Origin: an uncultured Flavihumibacter sp.
Lineage (GTDB): Bacteria; Bacteroidota; Bacteroidia; Chitinophagales; Chitinophagaceae
Reading direction: 5' to 3'
DNA: 64,000 nucleotides
Assembly: GCA_902168105.1 (NCBI GenBank)
Contig: CABHOY010000037.1
Coordinates: forward strand, 1 to 64,000
In this document: in pieces, positions 44,228 through 54,225 of the stretch
How the letters are laid out: each line of letters opens with the position of its first letter
Numbering within the stretch: the stretch's first letter is position 1
The notes under the pieces: model-generated
Told to the model about the DNA's origin: nothing
The model's input: the letters and a program-made list of their open reading frames with translations, nothing else
The model's database searches: none
Program-made: the position numbers and the translations under genes

Positions 44228-47164
44228 ATGAACAAGCTCCTTTTGCTTGTCTTGTCTATCCTATGGGCTGGCGACAACCTGGCACAACAGATCATCGGTT
44301 TGCCGCCAATTGTTAACTACACCCGACAACAATACCCGGGGGGTGGTCAGACCTGGGACCTGGATATGGACCGGAATGGCATCCTTTATTTCGCCAACAA
44401 TGAGGGGTTGATGACCTTCAATGGTCATTCCTGGAAATTACTACCGGTCCCTAATCATACACGGCTACGGTCGGTGAAGACTGATAAGGACGGGCGTATA
44501 TATGTAGGCGCCCAGGATGATTTCGGCTATTACCTGGCCGATGGAGATGGCGTATTACGGTATACATCCCTGAAACCAGCAGTCAGGGACCGGAAGGACC
44601 AGTTTGCAGATGTCTGGGACATTGTACTGTATGACGGCGGTGTCTTTTTCCGGGGTACTACCAAGATATTTTATTACGACAAACAACGCATACATGTTTA
44701 CCCTGCCTCTTCGCAATGGCATGTGTTACGAAGCACCGGTAACGGACTATACGCCCAGGATGCCGAAAAGGGCCTTATGCAGTTCAAAGCCGGCGCCTGG
44801 CTGCCGGTGTGTACAGAAGTAGCCAAAAAGGGCCTGCTGATCAGGGAGATCATAGGGGCAGCGGATAAAGGAGATACCAGCGGAGAACATCATAACACAG
44901 ATGCGGCTAATGACACGCTATTGATCTGCACTTTAAAACACGGCCTTTTTAAGTTGTACCAGGGACACCTCTACCCTTTCGAGACTGCAGCTTCTTCTAT
45001 TTTTATCCGGAACCAGATCTACTGTGCACGCCCCTGGGGAGATAAGCAGTTGCTGGTCGGCACCTCCTATGGCGGATGTTATATAATGCACCGGGAAACG
45101 GGGGCGCTTATCCAGCAGTTTACGGTCAGCGAAGGACTACAACACAACAGCGTACTGAAGATCTTCACTGACCGGGGAAAGAATATCTGGCTGACGCTGG
45201 ACAACGGTATTGACATGGTGCGGTATAACACGGCGGTAAAACAGATCCTGCCGGACAATAAACGTTACCTGACCACTTATACAGCTACGGTCTTTGACAA
45301 GCAATTATATATCGGCACCTCAGATGGTGTATTCAGTACACCTCTTGGCGGACAGTCCGACTTCAGTTTTCTTGAGAGCCGCTTCCGGCAGATCGATAAT
45401 ACAGCGGGGCAGGTATGGAGTATTTCGAATGTAGGGTCGCATCTGCTGATGGGGCACCATGAAGGAGCGTTCGAGATAAAGGAACAACGCGCGGTCCCCT
45501 TGTCGAAGCTTACGGGATGCTGGTTATTTCAGCCACTGTCTTCCTATATGCTGGCGGGATGTTATACAGGGTTGCAGCTGATGGACAAGAGAGGAAATAT
45601 ATTGTCGGCCGCCAGAAAGATAAAAGGGTTATCTGAGTCGCTACGGTTCCTGACGGTGGAAAACGACAGCACGATATGGGCGTCCCACCCATACCGGGGT
45701 GTATTCAAAATGCACCTGGGCAGGGATACCATCCTGCGATATACATTGTATACACAGAAGAACGGGTTGCCTGCCGACTACAATAATTTCGTGTTCCGCA
45801 TCAGGGGTAAAATGATAGTGGCCACACAGTCGGGCGCATATGAATATGATGCGGCGCTGGACCGTTTTATGCCGTCGTACTGGCTGCATCCTATCCTTAA
45901 GAACGCCAGTTTGCAATACATCTCTGAAGACGCTGTGGGGAATGTCTGGTTTATCTCTAATAAGATGCCTGGTGTGATCGACTTTCATAAACCGGTACCC
46001 GAGCATGCTTACAGCATTGTTTATTTCCCGGAACTAAAGGGACAGATCGTCAGTGGTTTTGAGTTCCTCTATCCTTATAATGACGAGAACATTTTCGTAG
46101 GGGCGGAAAAGGGAATGTATCATATCAATTACCGGCATTACCGGCAGGCAAAAGAGCAGCCGCTGGTGCTCATCAGCCAGGTGAGTGCACATGGAGCGGC
46201 GGATAGCCTGTTATTCGGCGGGTATCATCCCCTGGGAAAACATTCTTTCAAGGCGATGCCCAATGCCTTTTCCAGCTTTCATTTTGAGTATGCATCACCG
46301 GTATACAGTCAGGGCAATACCATTGAATACAGTTATAAGCTGACAGGGTTTGATCATCAATGGAGCGAATGGTCAGTTAAAACGGAGAAAGACTATACGA
46401 ACCTTCCATATGGTCCTTATAGCTTTTTAGTAAAGGCGAAAGATAATCTGGGTAATGTATCCACTCCTGCCGTATACTCGTTCCGGATATTACCAGCCTG
46501 GTATCAGACTACTTTGGCGAGAAGCGGGTATGTACTGCTGGCATTGACATTACTGCTGTGGTTCTACATTTCCCAGAAAAGAAAATTTGCCAGGCAGCAG
46601 CGCCGGTATCAGCAGAAGCAGGAGCAATTGATCCTGCGGCATAAATTTGAAAAAGAGCAACGTGAAAAGGAACTGATAAGTCTTCAGAATGAGAAACTGA
46701 CCACCGAGGTACGTTTTAAGAACAAGGAACTGGCGACAGCCACCATGTACCTTCTTCACAGGGGAAAGGTGCTGGCGAATATCAAGGAGGAATTGCAGGT
46801 GGCGATAAAAAAGATCACACCTGCACCTGACAGTGTATTTAAAAAAGTGCTGCGCCTTTTTGAAGAAGCAGAAAACAACGACGAAGACTGGGAGCAATTC
46901 TCCCGGCACTTTGACGAGGTGCATAACAACTTTCTGTTCACGCTGAAACGAAAATATCCTGATTTAAGTACTACCGACCTCAAGTTGTGCGCTTACCTGC
47001 GTATTAACCTGACCACAAAGGAAATAGCGCAGTCCCTGGGTATTTCAGTAAGGGGGGTGGAAACCAGCAGATACCGGTTGCGGAAGAAGCTCGAATTGCC
47101 GGCAGATACGAGTTTATATGATTTCCTAATGGCCATAACCGACGCGCCGGAGAAACCGGTGTAA
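44228..47164 (+). CDS. Periplasmic propeller sensor with cytosolic HTH (one-component regulator)
   Basis: A 978-residue inner-membrane regulator. A signal peptide (to NLAQQ) leads a periplasmic region of two-component-type propeller repeats (WDLDMDRNGILYFANNEGLM; SVKTDKDGRIYVGAQDDFGY). A Y_Y_Y domain follows (YSYKLTGFDHQWSEWSVKTE, about 690-760), then one transmembrane helix (about 766-782), a basic coiled coil (QQKQEQLILRHKFEKEQREK) and a C-terminal LuxR-like HTH (LRINLTTKEIAQSLGISVRG). No histidine kinase or receiver is present. It lies divergent from the GH16 gene (278-bp gap), so glucan sensing and gene control are inferred. Confidence 0.85.
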   Translation: MNKLLLLVLSILWAGDNLAQQIIGLPPIVNYTRQQYPGGGQTWDLDMDRNGILYFANNEGLMTFNGHSWKLLPVPNHTRLRSVKTDKDGRIYVGAQDDFGYYLADGDGVLRYTSLKPAVRDRKDQFADVWDIVLYDGGVFFRGTTKIFYYDKQRIHVYPASSQWHVLRSTGNGLYAQDAEKGLMQFKAGAWLPVCTEVAKKGLLIREIIGAADKGDTSGEHHNTDAANDTLLICTLKHGLFKLYQGHLYPFETAASSIFIRNQIYCARPWGDKQLLVGTSYGGCYIMHRETGALIQQFTVSEGLQHNSVLKIFTDRGKNIWLTLDNGIDMVRYNTAVKQILPDNKRYLTTYTATVFDKQLYIGTSDGVFSTPLGGQSDFSFLESRFRQIDNTAGQVWSISNVGSHLLMGHHEGAFEIKEQRAVPLSKLTGCWLFQPLSSYMLAGCYTGLQLMDKRGNILSAARKIKGLSESLRFLTVENDSTIWASHPYRGVFKMHLGRDTILRYTLYTQKNGLPADYNNFVFRIRGKMIVATQSGAYEYDAALDRFMPSYWLHPILKNASLQYISEDAVGNVWFISNKMPGVIDFHKPVPEHAYSIVYFPELKGQIVSGFEFLYPYNDENIFVGAEKGMYHINYRHYRQAKEQPLVLISQVSAHGAADSLLFGGYHPLGKHSFKAMPNAFSSFHFEYASPVYSQGNTIEYSYKLTGFDHQWSEWSVKTEKDYTNLPYGPYSFLVKAKDNLGNVSTPAVYSFRILPAWYQTTLARSGYVLLALTLLLWFYISQKRKFARQQRRYQQKQEQLILRHKFEKEQREKELISLQNEKLTTEVRFKNKELATATMYLLHRGKVLANIKEELQVAIKKITPAPDSVFKKVLRLFEEAENNDEDWEQFSRHFDEVHNNFLFTLKRKYPDLSTTDLKLCAYLRINLTTKEIAQSLGISVRGVETSRYRLRKKLELPADTSLYDFLMAITDAPEKPV

Positions 47165-47191
47165 TCATGATGAAAACCAACGGGAAACGGT

Positions 47192-47199
47192 TATATTTG
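47192..47199 (+). promoter_or_regulatory. -7 box of the ECF sigma operon
   Basis: TATATTTG matches TAnnTTTG perfectly, 26 bp before the TTG start of the sigma gene. No good -33 box at the right distance. Confidence 0.55.
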
Positions 47200-47224
47200 T
47201 AGCTCATTACGCCTTTACCACAAA

Positions 47225-47845
47225 TTGTCATTGCCAGAATCTATTATTCATACACGCATAGCGGAAGAAGAGGAAAGAAATTTACTTCACAACGTTGCAG
47301 CAGGTGACTGGCAGGCCTTCACGCGCCTTTATGAGGCATATTCCCCACTGATAATACATTATTTGCAGGTATACCTGCAGGATAAACATGATGTCGAGGA
47401 GATCGGTCAGGAGGTCTTTCTGAAAGTCTGGAAAAAAAGAGAACTACTTGTAACAGTACGTTCTTTTAAGAACTATGTATTCATCATGGCCAGAAACGCC
47501 CTGAATGACTTTCTAAGGGCCCAACAGGCGCAGCAACAGAAACAGGCGGGGTATTCCAAAGATTATGTACAGCCGCATTACAGCGCCGACGACAAACTGA
47601 TCACCGATCAATATGAGTCCATTGCCAGGGCGGCCCTGGATATGCTTCCGGAAAAGCAGCGCCGTATTTTCCTTTTACGAACGCGGGACGAAATGACCAT
47701 ACAGGAAATTGCCGATGCTGTAGGCATGTCTGTCGGCGGCATTCACAAATCACTACAACAGGCCACGAACCATCTCAAAGACTATCTGGCTAAAAATGGT
47801 ATTAGCTTTACGCTCCTTCTTCTGATACTGTTCTTCCAGCCCTAA
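47225..47845 (+). CDS. ECF-type RNA polymerase sigma factor (FecI-like)
   Basis: A 206-residue sigma-70 family ECF factor. Region 2 is seen in WQAFTRLYEAYSPLIIHYLQ and DVEEIGQEVFLKVWKKREL. Region 4 is LDMLPEKQRRIFLLRTRDEM then TIQEIADAVGMSVGGIHKSLQQATNHLKDYL. There is no ATG in frame between the preceding stop and region 2, so the start is the TTG at 47225 (or 47231). A hydrophobic tail, FTLLLLILFFQP, is unusual and may touch the membrane. The gene is followed by fecR and a SusC with STN domain, the surface-signalling arrangement. Confidence 0.88.
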   Translation: MSLPESIIHTRIAEEEERNLLHNVAAGDWQAFTRLYEAYSPLIIHYLQVYLQDKHDVEEIGQEVFLKVWKKRELLVTVRSFKNYVFIMARNALNDFLRAQQAQQQKQAGYSKDYVQPHYSADDKLITDQYESIARAALDMLPEKQRRIFLLRTRDEMTIQEIADAVGMSVGGIHKSLQQATNHLKDYLAKNGISFTLLLLILFFQP

Positions 47846-47910
47846 ATTTTTTTTTAACTTTTTTACTGTCCTGGTGAAAATTCGGATTTCGTCACCGTCT
47901 TTATACGTAT

Positions 47911-49137
47911 ATGTCATATATGAATATATCCGAAGCCATCGCACATATAACAAAACTTGCGGAGGGACAAGCTGTTAGCGAAGAACAGACAGCCCGGTTC
48001 CGGCAATGGGTCCTTGAGGACGCGACCGAAGAGGAACTGGAGCAGCTGGCAGTTGCACATGAATCTGTGTTAATGGGCGTACAGGAGCCGGCATATAATA
48101 ATAAAGAGATTGTCAGTAATATATATAGCCGGCTGACGGCCTACTACGAGGCTGAAACGACCGCCATGGACGAGAGCTACAGACAGGAGACCATTATCAG
48201 GAAGGCGACGATACGAAATTACTGGTGGGCCGCAGCGGCTTCTTTGCTTTTAATTGGTGGCGGCGCAGTATGGTTACTACGTCCTGGGCAACAAAATTCA
48301 GGAGCCATTGTGCAAAATACGGACAGCACATTGGCGCCGGGGGGGAATAAAGCGATACTTACACTGGCGAACGGCCAGCAAATCATATTGGACAACCAGG
48401 CTAATGGCAAGATTGCCGTTGCGGGTGGTGTGGATATTATAAAAGCAGATAGCGGCGCTATCGCTTACACAGGGACAGGGAACAATGTACAATACCACAC
48501 ACTGTCCACTCCCCGGGGTGGACAGTTCCAACTCACATTACCTGATGGTTCACAGGTTTGGTTGAACTCGGCCTCATCCATACGTTATCCGACGGCATTC
48601 ACCGGAACTGAAAGAAAGGTGGAGATGACCGGAGAAGGATATTTTGAAATTGCCCCCGACGCCGCCAAACCCTTTACCGTGAAAGCTAACAGACTTGATG
48701 TGCACGTATTGGGCACAGGATTTAACATCATGGCTTATGCCGACGAAAATGCCATCCGTACGACGTTGGTGAGCGGATCGGTAAAGGTCGAGGCAGGCGA
48801 TGCAGCTACGGTACTGACACCGGGCGTACAGGCAAGTCTGAGCCCTGAAGGAAAGACATTTAAAACCAGCAGACCGGATCTTGCGGAGGTGCTGGCGTGG
48901 AAGAACGGGCAGTTCCGTTTTAACCGGACAGGTATTAAAAACATTATGCGGCAGGTGTCCCGCTGGTACAATGTGGAAGTAAGTTATGAGGGCAATGTGG
49001 ACAATATTGAATTCCAGGGCATCTTATCCCGCAAGGTGACGGCGAAAGCCTTGCTGGAGACCCTGGAAGCCACAGGAGATGTACATTTTGAAATACAAGG
49101 AGATCATATAAGCGTCATACCAGGCGCCAGAAGATAA
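47911..49137 (+). CDS. FecR-family anti-sigma regulator
   Basis: A 408-residue inner-membrane protein. The cytosolic N-domain (1 to about 100) binds the sigma factor. A single membrane helix is YWWAAAASLLLIGGGAVWLL (about 104-123). The periplasmic FecR domain has LSTPRGGQFQLTLPDGSQVW, SIRYPTAFTG and KPFTVKANRLDVHVLGTGFN. The C-terminal DUF4974 (STN-like) part ends KALLETLEATGDVHFEIQGD. It relays occupancy of the neighbouring SusC to the sigma factor. MNISEA at 47920 is an alternative start. Confidence 0.9.
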   Translation: MSYMNISEAIAHITKLAEGQAVSEEQTARFRQWVLEDATEEELEQLAVAHESVLMGVQEPAYNNKEIVSNIYSRLTAYYEAETTAMDESYRQETIIRKATIRNYWWAAAASLLLIGGGAVWLLRPGQQNSGAIVQNTDSTLAPGGNKAILTLANGQQIILDNQANGKIAVAGGVDIIKADSGAIAYTGTGNNVQYHTLSTPRGGQFQLTLPDGSQVWLNSASSIRYPTAFTGTERKVEMTGEGYFEIAPDAAKPFTVKANRLDVHVLGTGFNIMAYADENAIRTTLVSGSVKVEAGDAATVLTPGVQASLSPEGKTFKTSRPDLAEVLAWKNGQFRFNRTGIKNIMRQVSRWYNVEVSYEGNVDNIEFQGILSRKVTAKALLETLEATGDVHFEIQGDHISVIPGARR

Positions 49138-49296
49138 TATGGGACAATACGATCAGGTATAGGGTACAATTCAGCATTCAACAAATACGCTAACAGATCA
49201 ATCAAACATCTAATTAACATCAACAACCAACCAACAGAGTATGTAGTAGAACAGTAACCAAAAAATCAGCAACAGCTTCGAGAGCGTCCTGAAAAA

Positions 49297-49329
49297 AGCG
49301 GGACCCCAACTGGAACTTGGGGTCCTGCT
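49297..49329. terminator. Hairpin between fecR and the STN-susC gene
   Basis: AGCGGGACCCCAA pairs with TTGGGGTCCTGCT (one G-U). Six T follow only on the minus strand, but no minus-strand gene lies upstream. On the plus strand it could slow or part-terminate read-through from fecR into susC. Confidence 0.55.
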
Positions 49330-49392
49330 ATAAGGACTACTTCATTAATGTCTCTTACGTCATTTAATCAGTAAATCCCTAAATGTACAAGT

Positions 49393-52300
49393 ATGAAGAA
49401 TATTGTACCTGGCAAAGGTATGCCAATTCCTTTTTCTAAATTATTAATGATTATGAAATTAATCATTCCGCTTATCCTTGTTGCAGTACTCCATGTAAGT
49501 GGGGCTACTTACGGACAGAAGGTGACGATAAGCAAAAAAAAGGCGGCACTGGTAGAAATTTTTAAAGCCATCAGTGAACAGACAGGCCGCGAATTCCTGG
49601 CTAATCCGGCCTTGCTGGAAAAGACACAGCCGGTGGATATTAATGTAAAAGATAAAGAGATCAGCGAATTCCTGCCGGCATTACTGGCAAAACAGGGACT
49701 GGTTTACTCTCTGCTCAACAATGTGATCGTTATTACAAAAGACACTAAGTCCTTTTTTCCCGTGGCCCCGGTGGCTGTTACACCCCCTGACCCTCCAAAA
49801 GTCGTGAAGGGCTGGGTAATGGACCCAACGGGCCAGACACTGCCGGGAGCGACAGTAGTGATAAAGGGCACCCGCAAAGGGGTGAGCACTGATGCCAAGG
49901 GTTATTTCGAACTGAAAGTAGATGATGGTGTCGAGAATGTGGAAGTGATCGTTTCCTACACCGGTTACTCCGTAAAAACAGCAACTATAAGCTTTAGCCG
50001 TCCGACGGTTATTTACCTGAAACCATCTACCAGTGAGCTGGACCAGGTACAGGTGATCGCTTATGGTACTACTACCAAACGTTTCAATACAGGTAACGTA
50101 TCGACAGTTACTGCCGCTGATATTGCTAAAAACCCGGTAAGCAACCCACTTCTGGCGTTGCAGGGAAGAGTACCCGGCCTGGTGATCAATCAGACGACAG
50201 GTATGCCGGGAGGCGCTGTAAGTGTGAAACTGAGGGGAAGCAATTCAATAGGCAATGGTAATGATATCTTATATCTCGTTGACGGTATCCCTTTCAGGGG
50301 CGGTAATTCTGGTTCGATCAACCTGTCGCTCCAGCAGGGTAATTTACTGGATTTCCTTAATCCTGCCGATATTGAAAGCATAGAAGTACTGAAGGACGCA
50401 GATGCAACGTCCATCTATGGTTCCCGTGGTGCGAACGGTGTTATACTTATCACCACCAAAAAGGGAAAGGCCGGCAACATGCGTGTAAATGTGAATGCCT
50501 ACACTGGTATTGCTAAGACTACCAGGCTCCCTAAATATCTGGACCTCCAGCAGTACCTGGCCATGAGACATGAAGCATTTGCTAATGACGGCGTAAAGCC
50601 CGGCCCCACCGACTATGACGTGAACGGCACCTGGGATACAACAAGATATACTGACTGGCAGAAAGAGATACTTGGCGGTACAGCGCACACCAGTGACGTG
50701 CAAGCCAGTGTTTCGGGCGGAACTGAAAATACGAGATATCTTCTGGCCGGTGGTTATCACCGCGAGGATCCTGTAATGCCGGTAGATGGTTCTCTTAAAA
50801 AAGGTTCCATGCACTTCAACATCAATAGCACCAGTAATGATAAAAAGCTGCAGCTGGATGCAGGCGGAAGTTATCTGACAAGTACCAATACCATCACACC
50901 GGTTGATCCCGCCCAAAGCATTGTAATGCTGGCGCCTAATGCTCCGGCCCCATATCATCCTGACGGGTCACTGAACTGGGAAAATGGCACATTCGGTAAT
51001 CCATTTTCAGGACTCAGGAAGCCCTACATTGGTAAAGGCACCACATTGAATGGCAACATCAATGTTACCTATCATGTGCTCAATAACCTGGACGCTAAAG
51101 TACTGGCGGGCTATCAACTGCAAACATTAGACGAATTTACCGGTTCACCCTCTTCTCTTAATAATCCGTTCAGGCCACCATTAGCGTCCTCCGCTAACTA
51201 CATGGACGCTAACTACTCATCCTGGAATGTGGAACCACAGCTAACCTATTCATTTAACCTCGGTAAGGGAAAAATTGAAACACTGCTTGGCGAAACATTC
51301 AGACAACAGCATAACTATAACCTGATAACAAGGGGTATTGTATATACCAGTGATGCATTACTGCAAGACCCCAAGTCAGCGGGTACACTTATGGCTACCA
51401 GTGGTACTGATGCCTATTATAAATACAATGCTACTTTCGGAAGGATCAAGTACAACTGGAACAATAAATATCTGGTAAATCTGAATGGCCGTTATGATGG
51501 CTCAAGCCGTTTTGGTCCTGCCAACAGGTTCCATTTCTTCTGGTCAGCGGGCGGCGCCTGGATATTCACGGAAGAAAAAGGAGTTAAAGAACTGATGCCG
51601 TTCTTCAGCTTCGGAAAGCTGAGAGGCAGTTATGGTACAACGGGTAACGACAATATTGGCGACTACCGCTACCTTGACCTGTACAACACGTCCACGCTTT
51701 CATACCAGGGCACCAGGGGCCTGCAACCTGGCAGATTATATAATCCAGAACTGGCGTGGGAACAAACAACAAAAGCGGAAGGCGCTATAGATCTTGGCTT
51801 CATCAAAGACAGGATATTGTTAACAGCTGTCTATTACAGTAACCGTAGTAGTAATCAACTGTTGTCCACTCCTTTGTCGGCAGTAACCGGAAACAGTACT
51901 ATCCTCCGGAATATACCTGCATTGGTAACTAATAAAGGCTGGGAATTTGAGTTGCACACTATCAACATAAAAGGTAAAAAATTCGAGTGGAACAGCTTCT
52001 TCAACATAGCGATACCAACAAATAAACTGGCAAGGTTTGATGGGTTAAGTCCTACGGAGCCAGGCTTTATTATCGGGCAGCCTCTTAACGTAGTACGTCT
52101 GTATGACTTTGCCGGAGTAGATGCACAGACGGGTGGTTATGTGTTCAACAACAGTGAAGGTAAAAAGGTGCCGGTACCTGATATAACAACGACCTTCATT
52201 GCACCTGTCGCAAAATATTATGGTGGATTTCAGAACACCGTCAACTACAAAGGATGGTCGCTCGATTTCTTACTGCAGTTCGAAAAACAAACAGTACAAA

Positions 52301-52695
52301 ATCCGTTCAGTGGCGTATTAACTCCTCCGGGCTCATTCACTAATCAACCTGAAGTTGTAGTTCAAAATCACTGGCAAAAACCGGGAGATGAGACAAATGT
52401 GGCTAAATTTTCACAAGGACTTCTTTCACAGCTGATGTACGCGATCTATATTCCAAGAAGTAGTCGGATCTATTCAGAAGTATCGTTTGTACGCCTGAAG
52501 AATCTGTCTCTTAGCTACCAGATCCCTGACAAACTGCTTAAGAAAATGAAGTTGCAACAGTTGGTATTGTATGCGCAGGGGCAAAATCTGCTGACATTCA
52601 CCCAGAAAGAATTCCGCGATTTTGATCCTGAGTCGGGTGGCCTGAATATGCCTCCAATGAAAGTATTTACCGCTGGTCTAAGAGTAACCTACTAA
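49393..52695 (+). CDS. SusC-family TonB-dependent transporter with STN signalling domain
   Basis: An 1100-residue outer-membrane transporter. After a signal peptide (to ATYGQ), the STN domain (about 45-118) shows LVEIFKAISEQTGREFLANP and INVKDKEISEFLPALLAKQG. A carboxypeptidase-like domain (VKGWVMDPTGQTLPGATVVI) and plug (LDQVQVIAYGTTTKRFNTGN; VDGIPFRGGNSG; KDADATSIYGSRGANGVILI) follow, then the barrel ending AGLRVTY. The STN domain touches FecR and marks this as the signalling partner of the sigma/FecR pair. The next two genes suggest a peptide-containing ligand. Confidence 0.94.
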   Translation: MKNIVPGKGMPIPFSKLLMIMKLIIPLILVAVLHVSGATYGQKVTISKKKAALVEIFKAISEQTGREFLANPALLEKTQPVDINVKDKEISEFLPALLAKQGLVYSLLNNVIVITKDTKSFFPVAPVAVTPPDPPKVVKGWVMDPTGQTLPGATVVIKGTRKGVSTDAKGYFELKVDDGVENVEVIVSYTGYSVKTATISFSRPTVIYLKPSTSELDQVQVIAYGTTTKRFNTGNVSTVTAADIAKNPVSNPLLALQGRVPGLVINQTTGMPGGAVSVKLRGSNSIGNGNDILYLVDGIPFRGGNSGSINLSLQQGNLLDFLNPADIESIEVLKDADATSIYGSRGANGVILITTKKGKAGNMRVNVNAYTGIAKTTRLPKYLDLQQYLAMRHEAFANDGVKPGPTDYDVNGTWDTTRYTDWQKEILGGTAHTSDVQASVSGGTENTRYLLAGGYHREDPVMPVDGSLKKGSMHFNINSTSNDKKLQLDAGGSYLTSTNTITPVDPAQSIVMLAPNAPAPYHPDGSLNWENGTFGNPFSGLRKPYIGKGTTLNGNINVTYHVLNNLDAKVLAGYQLQTLDEFTGSPSSLNNPFRPPLASSANYMDANYSSWNVEPQLTYSFNLGKGKIETLLGETFRQQHNYNLITRGIVYTSDALLQDPKSAGTLMATSGTDAYYKYNATFGRIKYNWNNKYLVNLNGRYDGSSRFGPANRFHFFWSAGGAWIFTEEKGVKELMPFFSFGKLRGSYGTTGNDNIGDYRYLDLYNTSTLSYQGTRGLQPGRLYNPELAWEQTTKAEGAIDLGFIKDRILLTAVYYSNRSSNQLLSTPLSAVTGNSTILRNIPALVTNKGWEFELHTINIKGKKFEWNSFFNIAIPTNKLARFDGLSPTEPGFIIGQPLNVVRLYDFAGVDAQTGGYVFNNSEGKKVPVPDITTTFIAPVAKYYGGFQNTVNYKGWSLDFLLQFEKQTVQNPFSGVLTPPGSFTNQPEVVVQNHWQKPGDETNVAKFSQGLLSQLMYAIYIPRSSRIYSEVSFVRLKNLSLSYQIPDKLLKKMKLQQLVLYAQGQNLLTFTQKEFRDFDPESGGLNMPPMKVFTAGLRVTY

Positions 52696-52706
52696 AATTG
52701 AACAAC

Positions 52707-54161
52707 ATGATCTTACCATATAACATTAGCTTAAACTCACGTCGTTATTTATGTGGCGCTCTCTTGCTCATAACCGTCGCTACGGGCTGCAACAAAACAG
52801 TCGAGGTAGCAGCGCCAACTAATCAGATAAGCAGTGAATTTGCCTATTCATCGGATGCCAGCGCTACATCAGTTATAACCGGTCTGTATGCTGACATGAT
52901 GAGTACAAGACTTAATTTCGCCAACGGCATTGGCGGTTTCAGCGTGCTGGAAGGATTGGCTTCAGATGAACTCAGAAACTATCTGCCAGCAACTTTTAAT
53001 CTGCAACTTCAGCAGTTTTATACAAATACCTACGATGTAAACGGTGATTATTTCTGGAGCGAACTATTCAGAAGGATCTACATCTCCAATCTTATACTGG
53101 AAGGTGCAGGCGCCTCTAACACTCTTTCTGACGGGGTTAAAAACCAACTGTTGGGAGAAGCAAAATTCATGCGTGCATTCGCTTATTTCTATGCTGTAAA
53201 TACCTATGGTGATGTTCCCCTTGCACTGACCAGTGATTATAGGGTCAACAATACATTGAGCCGTACACCGAAAGACAAGGTCTATGATCAGATCATTGCA
53301 GATCTGAAAGATGCACAATCATTAATGGGAGATCCATATTTCAAGGGAATTATACCAGGTACTTCCGAAAGGGCCAGGCCCAATAAAGGTGCTGCCACGG
53401 CGTTACTTGCACGTGTGTACCTGTACCGCAAAGACTGGGCGAATGCAGAAGCACAGACCAGTGCTGTTATAAGCAATGCTGCCTATCAGCTGGAAACAGA
53501 CCTGAAGACAGTGTTCCTGGGAACCAGCAAGGAAGCCATCTGGCAGTTACAAACTGTGATAACGGACAATTCCGCCACTTTCGATGGTAATTTGTTTATT
53601 CTAAGGGCTGTAGCTCCTGGTACATCTGACCAGAATCCTGTTGCATTGAGCAGCATGTTACTGGGCGATTTTGAAACCGGAGATGCGCGGAGAACAACAT
53701 GGGTAGATTCCTTCAGTGTTAACAACAACACGTACTTCTTTCCTTTCAAGTACACAAAAAACAGCAGCCTTACACCTGAGTTCCTGATGGTATTCCGTTT
53801 GGCGGAACAGTATCTTATACGTGCAGAAGCAAGAGCACAACTGGGAAATGTAGTTGGCGCCAATAGCGCGAAATCTGATCTCGACGCTATTCGCAGCAGG
53901 GCTGCTCTTCCCGGTACAACTGCTACTGATAAAGAGAGCATGTTGGCAGCCATTGCCCATGAACGCAGAACAGAGCTGTTCACAGAATGGGGGCACCGTT
54001 GGTTTGATCTGCTACGTACAGACAAAGCAGATGAAGTGATGGGTATTGCCACACCATTAAAAGGCGGTGCGTGGGACCCGAACCATAAGCTGTTGCCGAT
54101 ACCTTTCAATGAGATACAGATTAATAGTAATCTTAAACAAAATCCGGGTTATAGCAATTGA
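52707..54161 (+). CDS. SusD/RagB-family ligand-binding lipoprotein
   Basis: A 484-residue surface lipoprotein, start MILPYNISLN, lipobox ATGC. SusD helices show in LLGEAKFMRAFAYFYAVNTYGDVPLAL, split here as LLGEAKFMRAFAY and NTYGDVPLAL, and in KGAATALLARVYLYRKDW. The C-terminal family end is MLAAIAHERRTELFTEWGHR then WFDLLRTDKADEVM. It lies 11 bp past the susC stop and pairs with it. The ligand is unknown; the metalloprotease next door points to peptides. Confidence 0.92.
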   Translation: MILPYNISLNSRRYLCGALLLITVATGCNKTVEVAAPTNQISSEFAYSSDASATSVITGLYADMMSTRLNFANGIGGFSVLEGLASDELRNYLPATFNLQLQQFYTNTYDVNGDYFWSELFRRIYISNLILEGAGASNTLSDGVKNQLLGEAKFMRAFAYFYAVNTYGDVPLALTSDYRVNNTLSRTPKDKVYDQIIADLKDAQSLMGDPYFKGIIPGTSERARPNKGAATALLARVYLYRKDWANAEAQTSAVISNAAYQLETDLKTVFLGTSKEAIWQLQTVITDNSATFDGNLFILRAVAPGTSDQNPVALSSMLLGDFETGDARRTTWVDSFSVNNNTYFFPFKYTKNSSLTPEFLMVFRLAEQYLIRAEARAQLGNVVGANSAKSDLDAIRSRAALPGTTATDKESMLAAIAHERRTELFTEWGHRWFDLLRTDKADEVMGIATPLKGGAWDPNHKLLPIPFNEIQINSNLKQNPGYSN

Positions 54162-54225
54162 CGAAGACAACCTTTGCCATATCCATAGGTAACCATGCCA
54201 TCATTTTTTAACACTAAGGCTAACA

